A stretch of DNA of 64,000 nt, taken from the NCBI GenBank assembly GCA_050084515.1, contig CM114272.1:19902001-19966000 (forward strand). The letters are read 5' to 3'. The position numbers and the translations under genes are program-made. This document shows positions 11,465 to 22,350 of the stretch, one piece after another (position 1 is the stretch's first letter; each line of letters opens with the position of its first letter). The DNA is from Blasia pusilla. Its lineage: Eukaryota > Marchantiophyta > Marchantiopsida > Blasiales. The notes below the pieces were generated by a model that was not told the origin of the DNA, did no database searches, and was given only the letters and a program-made list of their open reading frames with translations.

Positions 11465-12090
11465 GTTTGGTTGTAGGGAGATTATCAAAGCAAGCATTTC
11501 AAGAGCTCAAGGACAGGTTGACGTCCTCACCCATTTTATAGAGACCAGGTAGGGGTCACCCATTCCAGTTACATACGGATTGGAGCATGTTGAGTCTAGG
11601 AGCAGTGCATACTCAGAGGGATGACGAGCAGAGTGAGTTTGTTCTGGCTTACGCAAGCCAGTTGGTCATAAATGCCCTTTGTTTTATCGGACCAAACCAA
11701 AATCGAACAACATTGCAGAGGCAAAGTACAGCTCCTACAAGAGAGAGTGTTTGGCAACAGTGTGGGTTGTGGCACCTTTCAGGTGCTATTTATTCGGCAA
11801 CCCTTTCACACTTATCACTGATCGTCAACCATTGAGGTGGTTGATGGAGTCCGACAAGCTTACGGGAAAGCTTGTCATGTAGGCTCTATTACTACATGAG
11901 TATGAGTTCGAGGTGGTTCATAGGCCAGCTCGGCTGAACCAAGATGCGGATGGGTTGAGTTGTAACCCATGTCTGAGTCAGAGAGACGACACAAGAGCTC
12001 GATGGCACGAAGAGAGTGATGAGGAGAAGGTGCCCGGTTGGCATGCATCTGCCTATCTTTTTTGGTTGACTATGGTAGGTTAGCCTTAGG
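11465..12090 (+). pseudogene. Copy B RNase H and linker to integrase
   Basis: This is the RNase HI-type domain of gypsy elements, with LHTDWSMLSLGAVHTQ near 11570, ECLATVWVVAPFRCYLFG near 11750 and LITDRQPLRWLMESDKL near 11815, a typical gypsy signature. A small duplication or insertion breaks the frame between 11660 and 11715. An in-frame stop occurs at 11880 where copy C has a Trp codon next to CGG. Confidence 0.75.
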
Positions 12091-13358
12091 TGATGATTCC
12101 AGTAATGGGGTCGGATGATGAGTCTTTGGATTTGGAGGTCAGTGAAAAGGCGACAAGTGGTCGTGATATCCATGACGACGTGGAGGTTGTGGAGTTCTTG
12201 CGCACTGGCGTCATAGCGAGCAGAGTGAGTGCTAGGGAGCGGGATCGGATCCTACAGAGAGCTAGGAGGTTCAAGTGGGAGGGAACTCATATTCTGCATG
12301 TATGGGGAGATGATAGGATACGAATGGTACATCATCCTTTCCAGCAAGCACGTGTAGTGCGACATGCCCATAAAGGAGTTGGGGCATTTTGGAGTAAAGC
12401 GTACTTACAGCTTACTCGAGGTTCAGTATTGGTGGCGCGGCATGCATACTGGGGTACAACAGTTTGTGGCCATATGTATGGTGTGTGACAGAGTGCGAGT
12501 ATCCTTCAATGGTTCCACTCCGTAGTTATATCCTTTTCCGATTATGGGTTTAGGTTATCAGTGGATTTTAGACTTCGTAGGACCTTTGCCATTGATGGGG
12601 CGTCATCATAGGTATGTGTTGGTCATGGTGGAGAATTTCTCCAAGTGGATAGAGTTGGTGGCACTACCGGACAAGGCAAGCGAGGGACTGGCTTATGCAT
12701 TTCTAGATCGTGTGCTTAGTCATTTTGGTGCACCGGCGGAGGTGTTGACTGACCAGGGTATTGAGTTTAGGGGAGAGTTTCAGGCCTTGTATGATGAGGT
12801 GTTGATAGATCACCGCACCACGTCAAGAGATCATCGTGAGGCGGATGGGTTGGCGGAGAGAGTAGTATAGAAGGTGAAGAGAGGATTGCCCAATTATGGT
12901 TTGCAGCGGGGACAGTTGAGGGAGTGAGACCTACAGTTGCCATGGTTAGCTATGTGTTATCGCTTTAGTCGGCACGCATCTTTGGCATCATTTTTACCAT
13001 ACTTTTTGCTCTTTAGGAGAGAGCCACATTTACCTGTAACTATTTGATATGACATGGCGGATGTGTTAGATCTTGATGATCCAGATGTGTGGGTACAAGC
13101 GTGTTCTCACAGGGCGGACATTTTTCGTAGAGTTATGCTTATGGCCTTTGAGAACTTAGCTATTGCTTAGCATAACGATACATTAAGATACGCGACCATT
13201 CGTGGAGGAGGTTATCGTCCAGGGATTACGTGTATTTACAGTAGGCGGCACCCACGACGCTAGATATCACTACTGGACGCACGATCCTACATGTGCGCGA
13301 GGTATTACCGATTGGAGTCTTCATGTTGGAGGGACGGGATGGTATGGTTTGGAAGGAT
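12091..13358 (+). pseudogene. Copy B integrase
   Basis: The N-terminal HHCC region is degraded (ARVVRHAHKGVGAFW at about 12350). The core retains ILDFVGPLPLMG with the first Asp, RYVLVMVENFSKWIELVALPDK, and LTDQGIEFRGEF with the second Asp (12544-12870). This part is better preserved than in copy C. The C-terminal LFRRVM-like segment and the LMLEGRDGMVWKDL stretch follow in broken frames until 13358, where a solo LTR interrupts. The homologous sequence resumes at 14548. Confidence 0.8.
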
Positions 13359-13359
13359 C

Positions 13360-14542
13360 TGTGATACCCACAATTTTGTAATCTTGAAGAATATATCTTT
13401 TTATTCAACGAAGATTCTTGTATATTATGATTTTGATTATGATTATCTATTATTATGAAGAAGAATAAGTGAATCACCAAGCTCCTAAGACAAGGCAGAG
13501 AGATGGAAGATCAAGGATTTGCTTTAGAGGAGAATCAAAAGCTATAAAGAAGTATAAAGGATCAGCGAAGATCAGCGAAGCTTAGCGAAGCTTAACAAAG
13601 TCTAACAAAGCTCAACGAAGCTCTGTATACGAGGTACTTCACTCTTGAACAAAGCACGAAGAGCGAAGCACGAAGCACGAAGAGAATGAAGAACTTTGTC
13701 CTCCGGAAATTTAGCGCAGCGAAGCTCAGCATAATTGTGATTCAAACCGACACATAGTTAGAACAATTAGACTAGGAAAGGGCGCGACCCTTTGTATCAA
13801 ATTGGTAGTTAGAACAGTTTTGTACCGCGGATTCATAGGGATCGTAGGAAAAGCTAAGAGAACCATAGATCTAGGTAATTCTGAGATATTGAAGAGACAC
13901 CAACTTCATCAAGAACGCCGGATCATAGAAACGCTCCTCCTCGAGAATATTTAAGAAACAGATGAAGTTATTATCATCATTCGCTCATGAAGTCCTTATG
14001 TCGAGGAGGAATGGTCCGAGCAAGAGAGTTGTACCCTCTCGAGCTTGGTATATACTTTGAAGTCTTCCAATTCTTGATGGAGTAGTAAAGCATTCATTCA
14101 TTCATTCGATGTGCGATGCTTATGTCTGAATATTCTTTTTGGGTCTGTGAGTGAAGAGTGAATCAAAGAACCTTTCTCATCAATGGAATAATCAACATAA
14201 AGTTATATGAAATCTATTTGATAGAGAGTAACTGCGCCTGACGGATTGAGTTCGAAAGTAGGAGAAGCCCACTTTATTCTTGAGGTCTCTGTGAGGTTCG
14301 AAATGTCGAGAGAACAAATTGCTGAAAGCGCATTTTTAAACTCCACTCGAGAGAATTGAAGAAGAAAACATAGGTACTAAAAAGGATCGGAAGATGTTAC
14401 TGAAATACTACATTTGAATTACATAATCAATTACACTTTTGCAACATAATCATCACTTTATACTCTCTTTTCATCCAACAATGATCCTCTTGGGGATCGA
14501 ACTCTACAATTGACTGTAAATAAGAAACACTTAGACATTACA
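13360..14542. mobile_element. Solo LTR (1,183 bp) inserted in copy B, with 5-bp target duplication
   Basis: The inserted block starts TGTGATACCC and ends GACATTACA, so it has TGT...ACA termini. It is flanked on both sides by GGATC (13355-13359 and 14543-14547). Removing the block and one GGATC restores copy B alignment to copy C exactly at the WKDHVRN region. The interior is AT-rich with an AGCGAAG/CTTAGCGAAG-type short repeat near 13560-13615 and no coding sequence. This is the footprint of LTR-LTR recombination of another retrotransposon, of unknown family. Confidence 0.85.
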
Positions 14543-14774
14543 GGATCATGTACGCAATTGTGCACCATGTCATCTTCCGAACGTAGACGAGACAGTGGAT
14601 CCGAGCTTGCCAGTGGTACCTGTACGCTTGAGATATATCTTGTGCGGATCTCCGAGGCCTGCATCCACCATGTTAGAGTATGATGGTCGTTCTCGAGGGT
14701 GGCATATATCATGTCTAACCCCCCCTCTTGATGTAGTTCCCACGGGATGATGGATGTGTCCGAGATGTGTATAG
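14543..14774 (+). pseudogene. Copy B integrase tail and PHD finger (decayed)
   Basis: After the solo LTR the frame continues RNCAPCHLPNVDETVDPSL, then a PHD-like segment: LRYILCG, an 11-residue gap, LEYDGRSRGWHISCLTPP, LDVVPTG, a stop, and WMCPRCV, ending at a TAG at 14772-14774. Several zinc-binding Cys have changed (Cys to Tyr or Arg), but the spacing and the W-H-x2-C and C-x2-C elements match the PHD fingers of copies C and E. Confidence 0.75.
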
Positions 14775-14839
14775 GATAGTAGGTCATGTCATGGAGATAT
14801 GAAATTTTCTATCTGGGAGAGGGGGAGAGAAAGGGGGGT

Positions 14840-15240
14840 GCACGGCCCTATGCGCGCCTCCCACCTCGGGGAGGGGGGGAGGCGGGGCGGGCCATCTGTG
14901 CCTGTCGCCGCCCGTCCGCGCTCTGACTAACCTCCGGCCGCCTCTACGACCTAATTTCCGGCCGCCTCCTGCTCTTTCCCGACACACCCAATTGCGTACG
15001 CTCGACGCCACTCCGCGCGCTACCCTTGGGTGCTGTCCCGCATCAATCCGCACCAGCAAAATCTAAGAAAAATGGACAGCGCTTCCGCCCACGGCCTTTC
15101 AAACAGAAAAATGACCAGCACCTGCAACATACGCGTCTCCAGGGGCTCTCGACCAAGGCAACTCGCTTGCCTACCAGCAACCAACAAATTTCCACTAGCC
15201 CCCTGACATCTTTCTCATGTGAAAAATAAAGAGTAGTAAA
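14840..15240. other. GC-rich segment downstream of copy B
   Basis: A G/C-rich stretch follows the purine run. Near 15080 there is a sequence with the words CAGCGCTTCCGC and CAGAAAAATG that resembles 4180-4360 in the leader of copy A. It is likely the 3' end of copy B or another retroelement fragment. There is no convincing coding sequence. Confidence 0.35.
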
Positions 15241-15249
15241 AATGGCACA

Positions 15250-15770
15250 TACGGCCTAAAACTCCACTCTTCAATCTACATCGGCATATCCAGCCTCGTC
15301 CACCCTATGCTATCAAGGAATCCAAATGCTAGCACCCTAGTCCTATCTCACACACATATAAGAGAGGTGCTCCAACGGCCCAACATGAGAAAGATGGCTT
15401 AGGAAAGCCATCTTCCTCTCTTATATAGGGTTGGGAATTCCTAAAAATAGCCATCCCCTTGGTAATGTGCGCGCACAAGTTATCAGGGGCGCGTGACATG
15501 GTCAACAAGTCACACGGTTGTGAAAGACCTCAACATGAACGTTGGCAGAAATGACGTTTCCGACACAATGGACCTATCCTCAACCTCATCCAACACCGTG
15601 GGACAAAGTTACACTCAAGATAGTCCGCTGGCTCCTATGCCCTATCCACGATAGATCTCGGCCTATCAGCTACTCAGATGTGATATCCGCCCCAAAAAAA
15701 TGTATGACACTGTGGGACTGCCTTTCATTCAAGGATTTCACAAGATAGTCATAATGTCTTAAATGTAGGG
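15250..15770. repeat. Direct repeat, first copy (partner 16440-16890)
   Basis: This segment shares an ordered series of words with 16440-16890: AAACTCCACTC, GAGAGGTGCTCCAAC, ACATGAGAAAGA, CTTGGTAA, CCTATCCTC and CAGTCCGYTGGCTC. The two copies are about 1.19 kb apart in the same orientation. They could be the LTRs of a small non-autonomous element or a tandem duplication. No coding content was recognised. Confidence 0.6.
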
Positions 15771-15779
15771 TCCTTTAGT

Positions 15780-18680
15780 GTATGATGAAAATTATCCTTT
15801 TATCACCTTTTGAAAATTTCATTAATCTATAAGTATTTTGTATGATCAATTTTATGAAATATCTTCATACTTGAAACTGTCTATGGTTTCCATTTTTTGA
15901 AAGATCACACATAGAATGAAGGATTCTACAAAGAGTGGTCATTTAGAAAAACAATGGAGAGCATTCATGCTTTCCAAGCCCCTAGCCCATCCACTTAGGA
16001 TCTGTAAGAAACTTGGATTTTTTCCAAGTGGTTGGATACGTAACAATCAATTTTTATAGTTTTGAGAATTTTCCTAGATATGGATTTTTTGAAATACCAT
16101 GAATTGAAGGGGCTCTATCAATAATGGCCATACGTGGCAAATATAATGAAGAAAATAGATGGCACTCCATATTTCTTATCATCAAACAAGTAGGTTTTCA
16201 TTACATACATCCTTGAGTGGATGATGAAATTTATCCTTTCACCAACTTTGGGAAATGTCATTCTTCTATGAGATTTTTGCATGATCAAATTTTTCAAATA
16301 GTCTCATAGTTGAGTCAATTTTCGTCCACACCACACAACTCCAATCTTCCCAAACACATGGATAGATCCACACATGTACAAAAATAAACTCCTCCATGTA
16401 CAACTAGATTCAAGAAACAACAAACTTCAAGAAATAACCAACACACCCGGCTTTAAACTCCACTCATGAATCTAGATTGGCATATAAAGTCTCATCCACC
16501 TTCCGCTACGAGGAATCGTAACGTTGGCACCCTAGTTCCTACCTCACATGAGCAAGAGAGGTGCTCCAACTACACAACATGAGAAAGAGGGCTTGGTAAA
16601 GTCATCCATCCATCATCCATTTTATAGGTTTGGGAAGAGAGAAAAGGCTCTTACCCTTAAAACAACAATTCTCTTGGTAACTTGGGTCACAGGTTACCGA
16701 GGCAAGTAACCTACTCACCAAGATACCCAGATGTTAAAGACCACAAGATAGTCGTGAGAATTGAAGTTCTCAACACACCAAACCTATCCTCTTCCCCCAT
16801 CGACACCTCAGGACGAAATTCCACTGAAGGCTTCCCTCAAGGCAGTCCGTTGGCTCTCTATGTTGTTGCCGCGATAGAGGGGATAGTTGCATACATGTCA
16901 CAAGTATGCTAAGTATGCTTAAATACTACTTGATTGCATGGCATGGTCCGAATTTGAATAACCTACAATTGTTTGCGTGACATCCTTGTAGAAAAATGAT
17001 TGTATATAATCACATGTATAAGATATTTTATTCCATACCCATTGGAAACTTTCAACCTTCATCCTATGTCTTATCATGAAAGACGTAGGTCTTCATTAGG
17101 GTTTCATTACAGAAACTTTCGTTAAATTTTTAGGCATTAGTTTGTTGAAATACTATGAATTGAAAGGACTCTATAAGTAATGGGCATACGTAACGAACAT
17201 ATAGAAAAAAAGGGAAGGCATTGCATAAGTCTTACCAATAAAGAAATAGGTATCCATTACAAAGAATTTCAAAAAATTTCAAACGCGTTAGTTTTATGGA
17301 CTAATTTTGTGAAATATCATCAATTGAAGGGACTCTATTAATAATGGCCATACGTGCCAAATATATAGAGAATACATGGAAATCAATCCATATTTCCTAT
17401 CATAAAAAGACTTGAGTTCCACAACAAAAAGTTTCAAAATTTTCGGAGGCTTTCATTTTCTGAAATACCATACATGATATGAAGGGATTCTATAAACAAT
17501 GGTTATTTGGGAAAAAATGGAAAGCATTCCATATTCCTAATCATCAAAGACGTACCTTTCCATAAGATAAAATTTTGAAAGTTTCTAAGGATTCCATTTT
17601 TTGAAATATCATGCATGAAATGAATCAATTCTACAAAGAATAGCCATTTAGAGAAGAAATGGAATCCACTCCAGGTTTTCGAGGGGCCTTGCCCACCCAC
17701 TTGTAGTGTGTAAGAAACGTGGGTTTTGGGTTGAGTTATTGGATGCATAACAATTGAGTTCTTCCATTTCTGAAATTTACCTTGAATTTTTTTTTCTAGA
17801 ACTACCATGAATTGATGGTGGAATGCTATAACTAATGGCCATACATGGCAACCATATAGAAGAAAATGGAAAGCATTCCATATTCCCTATCATCAAAGAA
17901 GTACCTTTCCATAAGATAAACTTCTGAAATTTTCTAAGGCTTTCTTTTTTGGAAATACCATGATTTTGGACTAAGTTGGTGGGTGCATAAAAATTCAGTT
18001 CTTCCATTTCGGAAATTTACCTGGAAATAAATATTTTGAAATATCATGAGTTGATGGTGGTATACTATAAATAATGGGCATATGTGGCAGACCGATAGAA
18101 GAAAATGGAAGGCATTCCATATTCACTATCATCAAAGAAGTAGGTTTCCATAAGATAAAATTCTGAAATTTTCTAAGACTTTCCTGTATTGAAATACCAT
18201 GCATCAAACGAAGCAATTCTACAAAGAATTTCCATTGAGAGAAAAATGGAATGCATTCCAGATTTTTGAGTCGCTTGCCATCCACTTGTAGTGTGTAAGA
18301 AACATGGATTTTGGACTGAGTTGTTAGATGCATAAAAATTTAAATCTGCCATTTCAAAAATTTACGTGGAAATAAATATTTTGAAATATCATGAATTGAT
18401 GGTGATATGCTATAAATATGGGCATATGTGGCAAACGCAAAGTAGAAAATGGAAAGTATTCCATATTCTCCATCATGAAAGAAAGTAGGCTTCCATAAGA
18501 TAAAATTTTGAGATTTTCTAAGGCTTTTCTTTTTAGAAATACCATGCATGAAATGAAGCTATTCTACAAAGAATTTCCATTTAGAGAAAAATGAAAATTT
18601 ACCTCGAAATAAATATTTTGAAATATCATGAATTGATGCTGGAATGTTATAAATAATGGCCGTACGTGGCAAATCTAGGG
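15780..18680. repeat. AT-rich array of degenerate repeats
   Basis: Related blocks recur, each containing GGAAAGCATTCCATATTC (clear at about 17519, 17871, 18107 and 18449, weaker at 16160, 17210 and 17375). Each is followed by ATCAAAGAAGTA, CATAAGATAAAATT, GAAATACCATGCATGAAATGAAG and ATTCTACAAAGAATTTCCAT. Spacing ranges from about 235 to 350 bp, so units are rearranged. Longer blocks include TTGTAGTGTGTAAGAAAC twice (about 17702 and 18287). It is non-coding; the small minus-strand frames within it merely repeat each other. Confidence 0.7.
16440..16890. repeat. Direct repeat, second copy (partner 15250-15770)
   Basis: This is homologous to the upstream copy as described there, with moderate divergence and small gaps. 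No short flanking duplication could be established by eye. Confidence 0.6.
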
Positions 18681-18689
18681 TGAGAATCT

Positions 18690-19400
18690 ATGTGCTTGAA
18701 AGTTTTTGGGGTCGTTTATAGGGCATGTCTTTTCTTTTCTAAATACAATAAGGACTATGTTCTAGGTAGATCCGAAAAGTTACTCAAAATATTACAAATT
18801 GGCAATCTGAATCTAATTTGTCACGAGGGTTTTGAATCTATTATGGTATGCAATGGAAAGTATTCCAATGCTCCTCAAGGTATGGGAGGGAAGGCATATG
18901 CATTCTCCAAGAATCTTCACTCAAGTCCATTTGCACGCTGAACGACAGTCGTCGGACAATAGGGCCTTGTGTATTTTTAATATAATAAGGAGTGAAAGTA
19001 GCATCCCCTTATTGAATATGGTGCTTTGATTTTAAATTATAGCGTGTACAGTGCATGTGTAGGTATATTTAAATATGGACTTACCAATTGTAGGAATATG
19101 ATATGATACAAGAAAACACAAGAGAATATAATCAATTTTTTTCCATAATGTTGTTCGAATATGTGTGTTACAGATAGATACACAAAATAATCTTGCAAGG
19201 ATGCCAAGCCAACAACCAAAATAAAACTCAAATATAGGTGATTTGGGAAAATATGGATTCAATGTAGTAATGAAGTAATTTTTGCATTGATATTCACAAT
19301 TGGTCTTGGAAATAAATTCAAGATTGATCAAGAATTGTCTCCCTAAACTTCTTGGGGCAAAGATCAAAGGACATCTGAGCACGTATAAATTCCCAAGCAC
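18690..19400. other. Intergenic, no gene recognised
   Basis: AT-rich sequence between the repeat array and the transposase-like region. Short frames here do not resemble proteins I know. Confidence 0.4.
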
Positions 19401-20040
19401 TACGATTTTGATCTAAACATTTGAGAACCTCTCTGTTTGCCATTATCAATTGCAGGATACTTTCATCTCCAAAAGAGCTTTCACTTGTAGCACAAACTTC
19501 TCAATGATTTCTGGTAAACCGTCGATGGTTTTTTCTAGAAGGGAACTTTCTATCTTCTGTAGCAAACTTTTTTGATTCTAAAATCCCTTCACAATAGATT
19601 CCATGGTATCGCAAGCATCTAAGATAACTTTCAACATGTTTGACAACTCTTGCAACTATGAGAATGTTCCCTTATGAGAGTTTTCGGCCTTATTTCTTGC
19701 AGGGCGCATGAAAATCTTCACAAATGAGTCATCAAAGTTCCTATTCAAATCTGATAAAGACCAATTGCTTATAGACAATGGAGAGTAAGAATTTTTGTGG
19801 ATGGATTTCCTTTGGCTTTTTCCAAAGTCTTGAAGTGATGTGTTGCCTCTAACGCCTTCATCCACTGCTTGTCCACGCCCGGATGCTTTGGGGACCCCAA
19901 TGACAGCTTCTATGATCCTCTTTCTTGAATCAATACTCTCCATGGTCACTGAATCAAATGGATATACTGAGACAGGAAGCAAAATTTTGGCCTGCTAACC
20001 TGTAAATGGAGAAGAGGAGCAAGATTTTAAGACTTTCCTC
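19400..20040 (-). pseudogene. Unrecognised coding remnant downstream of the MULE transposase
   Basis: On the minus strand the sequence reads protein-like for about 200 codons with a few stops. It begins with PFDSVTMESIDSRKRIIEAV and a basic Ser-rich part, then continues past a stop into a helical, charged stretch (ELSNMLKVILDACDTMESI, LPEIIEKFVLQVKALLEMK). It ends near NREVLKCLDQNRSAWEFIRA. The heptad-like pattern suggests a coiled coil. It may be the C-terminal part of the transposase gene or a second gene carried by the element. I do not recognise a family. Confidence 0.4.
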
Positions 20041-20607
20041 ACCCAGGTTTACCTTCAATAACAACTTCAGCTAGTTTCTCCTTACTACATCTGATTCACT
20101 CCATTTAGACAACAATGTGGGCCTATGACCCTAAATTTCTATTTCCTCCCCGAAAATCCTTGTCTAAGCACAGGCATCGCCCTTCCACACAAGCCACACC
20201 AACCCAAGAAAAGTGACCACTCCTGACCAATACACCTTACAGTTTGAAAACTTGGCTCATAAGGCCCTACACACGCGTTTTATACAAAATATGCTCCGAC
20301 ACGCAAGTTTGGAAGCCTAGGAACGGCGGAGGTGTTAAAGTAGGTTCCGCGCGACAACGTATGGAATATCAAGAAAGGCGGAATGCTTACCTCAATTTAA
20401 AAAGGAAGGCATTTCGTGAATCATTCAGTCATCGTGGTGGAGAACAAAAATCAATCTTATTCACTATAAGCAAATGGATCCTTAATCTTGCACACGCTAT
20501 AGGCATACCTTCGCAAAAATGGAAAATTCCAGTGATATCATGCGTAATTGCCACCAACTACTCCGCTCAAATTGTTTAATATCGTTGACATTGCATGTCT
20601 GTCCCAC

Positions 20608-21144
20608 TCATCTTGTGGGGCCCAACTTCCTCTTTCTTGCTTTGGGTTTTGGAAAGCATGGTAACTTACTCAAAGTTTCCTCTTTTGATGGAGTCATCAC
20701 TATGGTATGTCCTGCCCCATGTTGAGTACCTCGTCCCTTTGCTTTATCTGACCATTGTTCAATGTTGGACTTCACTCCTTTAAGTGAATTATTACTTTGG
20801 AATCCGTCATTGTATATCTGGAAGGAATTTCCAAGTTGATGCGTCAAGCCGTTTGCAAACGTACATTTTGCCCTCTCAATCCGGCCATTTATTTCTCTTA
20901 ACATTTTGGATGCCATCGTAAAACATAACTCATTGCCTTGACACTGATTCCACAACTGAAAGTACAACTTGTCCATAGCAGCCTCCATATCCTTGTTACT
21001 TATTCTAGGGATGTTCTGTTCTTCATGTATTGTTGTATCTCGAGTGAAAATACTCATGTCCATATCTTCGTATGGAATGCCTGCTGATTTATACCAAATA
21101 GTGCATAAAAGCACAAAAATATGATGCTTTGCCAAAACACCCAT
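20608..21144 (-). pseudogene. MULE transposase C-terminal region
   Basis: An open frame of 178 residues with a helical centre (KDMEAAMDKLYFQLWNQC), a ...MASKMLREINGRIERAK stretch and a strongly basic end, KPKARKRKLGPTR, which could be a nuclear localisation signal. FAR1/MULE proteins often have such a region after the SWIM finger. The exact exon borders were not established. It is assigned here by position and strand. Confidence 0.5.
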
Positions 21145-21471
21145 CTATATACAAGCAACCTCAAGTCTCCCCCCTGAAGCGTGAGTAAAATCAGATGTAT
21201 TTCAGCATTCACCTTGTGTTTCATTGAGGTCCAAGATGTGATTAGGCAATGGACCTTCAGAAGTGACTGAATCTGTCCTATTCATCTTTAGTTGAGCAAT
21301 TCTGCCTCGCTTTGTGCCTAGTCCGGTGCCAAGTATTTTCACAAGGTCCTCTTTACTGTAATCGTCTTACATCAGAGTTGTAATCTACAAAGAAATGTCA
21401 GAAAAAAATTAATAATAATTCAATATATAAAAGGATGTATGCAAAAATATGCATAATTGATTAATTATATG

Positions 21472-21954
21472 CTATTCTAGACAAAGCAACCGTTTTCTTA
21501 CCATATGTTTGCAGATGTTTCCTTTTAGGGACCAAGGACACTCACAATGCCCCCATTCGGTGTCATAGTTGTAGACTTCATACCACTTGTTAAGTAGGGT
21601 CTGGCTCCTAACGGGTGCCATCCTCAATTGCCCCCTAGATTCTATGAGTTGCATATTATCTGCCGGGATTTCTCTTCCTTTCAAAACAACATTATTTACA
21701 TACTGCTCCTCTATTGCATTTCGTACAAACCCATTCTTTTTCAGCAAGTGTATATGGAAGTACCATGCCTCTACAAAACTACTGAGCTTCCAAACCAGGT
21801 AGTCTCCTCTTCTTTGAGACATACTTTTGTGGTCATCTGCTAGAACTGCCTTCATGCTACCATGATATGCTTCAATTGCAAGATTTATATTTTGGTTTGT
21901 ATGAGGGAAGTCCCTCGCCGCTTTAACCCACTTGCTTATACACAAAAAAATCAC
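21472..21954 (-). pseudogene. MULE transposase exon with SWIM zinc finger
   Basis: 160 codons are open. Near the end is HCECPWSLKGNICKHMVR, the C-x-C-x(n)-C-x-H zinc-binding signature of SWIM domains, which follow the DDE core in MULE and FAR1 proteins. Upstream, NQNINLAIEAYHGSMKAVL and RRGDYLVWKL match the conserved helical segment between core and SWIM. The frame begins at a possible acceptor region (stop or AT-rich sequence upstream). Confidence 0.75.
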
Positions 21955-22149
21955 TTTCTTATCATGTACATGTTGGCCCTTGCAACGAGTGGAAGAAAGT
22001 TATGAAAATGCAATAAAAATCACCAAAAAATAATGATGCAAGGGAAAGAGGTATATTTTTTTAGCCATCTAATTTTGGCTCCTAATATGCCTATGTATTT
22101 TTGATGAATTCATGCAACATCATTCTCGTATCCTCCAAGATCACACCTC

Positions 22150-22350
22150 TAGTGTAAGTGCCACATCAATTTACATACATAATCTCCCCAAGGTATCGTG
22201 ATATGTGAGCTCTCATTATTGCACATATGACCTTCCGCTTTAGGTGCTTCAACCAATCATGACGTACATGCCAAAGACAAAGTACGATATTTGACTTTGT
22301 AAAAGTTGCCATGCAAGTGAAAGAACCGTATGGTTGTCTATCATTGAAAT
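22150..22350 (-). pseudogene. MULE transposase core, C-terminal part
   Basis: The minus strand encodes NIVLCLWHVRHDWLKHLKRKV, the C-x2-H-containing segment that lies between the second Asp and the catalytic Glu of MULE transposases. A stop follows after EIMYVN. It lies just past the tandem array in transcription order and belongs to the same gene. Confidence 0.65.

Larger units (their letters stand above)
6180..14840 (+). mobile_element. Copy B: decayed DNMT-carrying Ty3/gypsy element with nested solo LTR
   Basis: A nearly complete internal region in the order gag (6180-8540), protease (about 8600), methyltransferase (9290-10270), RT (10600-11460), RNase H (11500-11960), integrase (12100-13358) and PHD finger (14627-14774). 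A 1,183-bp solo LTR interrupts it between integrase and PHD. Many in-frame stops replace CAG, CGA or TGG codons of copy C. A purine-rich run at about 14815-14840, just before TGCACGG, would fit a polypurine tract and the start of a 3' LTR, but I could not confirm that LTR. Confidence 0.8.

Noticed and set aside
17503-18549. Several minus-strand frames of 60-110 codons with similar sequences
   Set aside because: They are repeats of each other because they lie in the degenerate repeat field. Their content is low-complexity Phe/Ser-rich and matches no protein.
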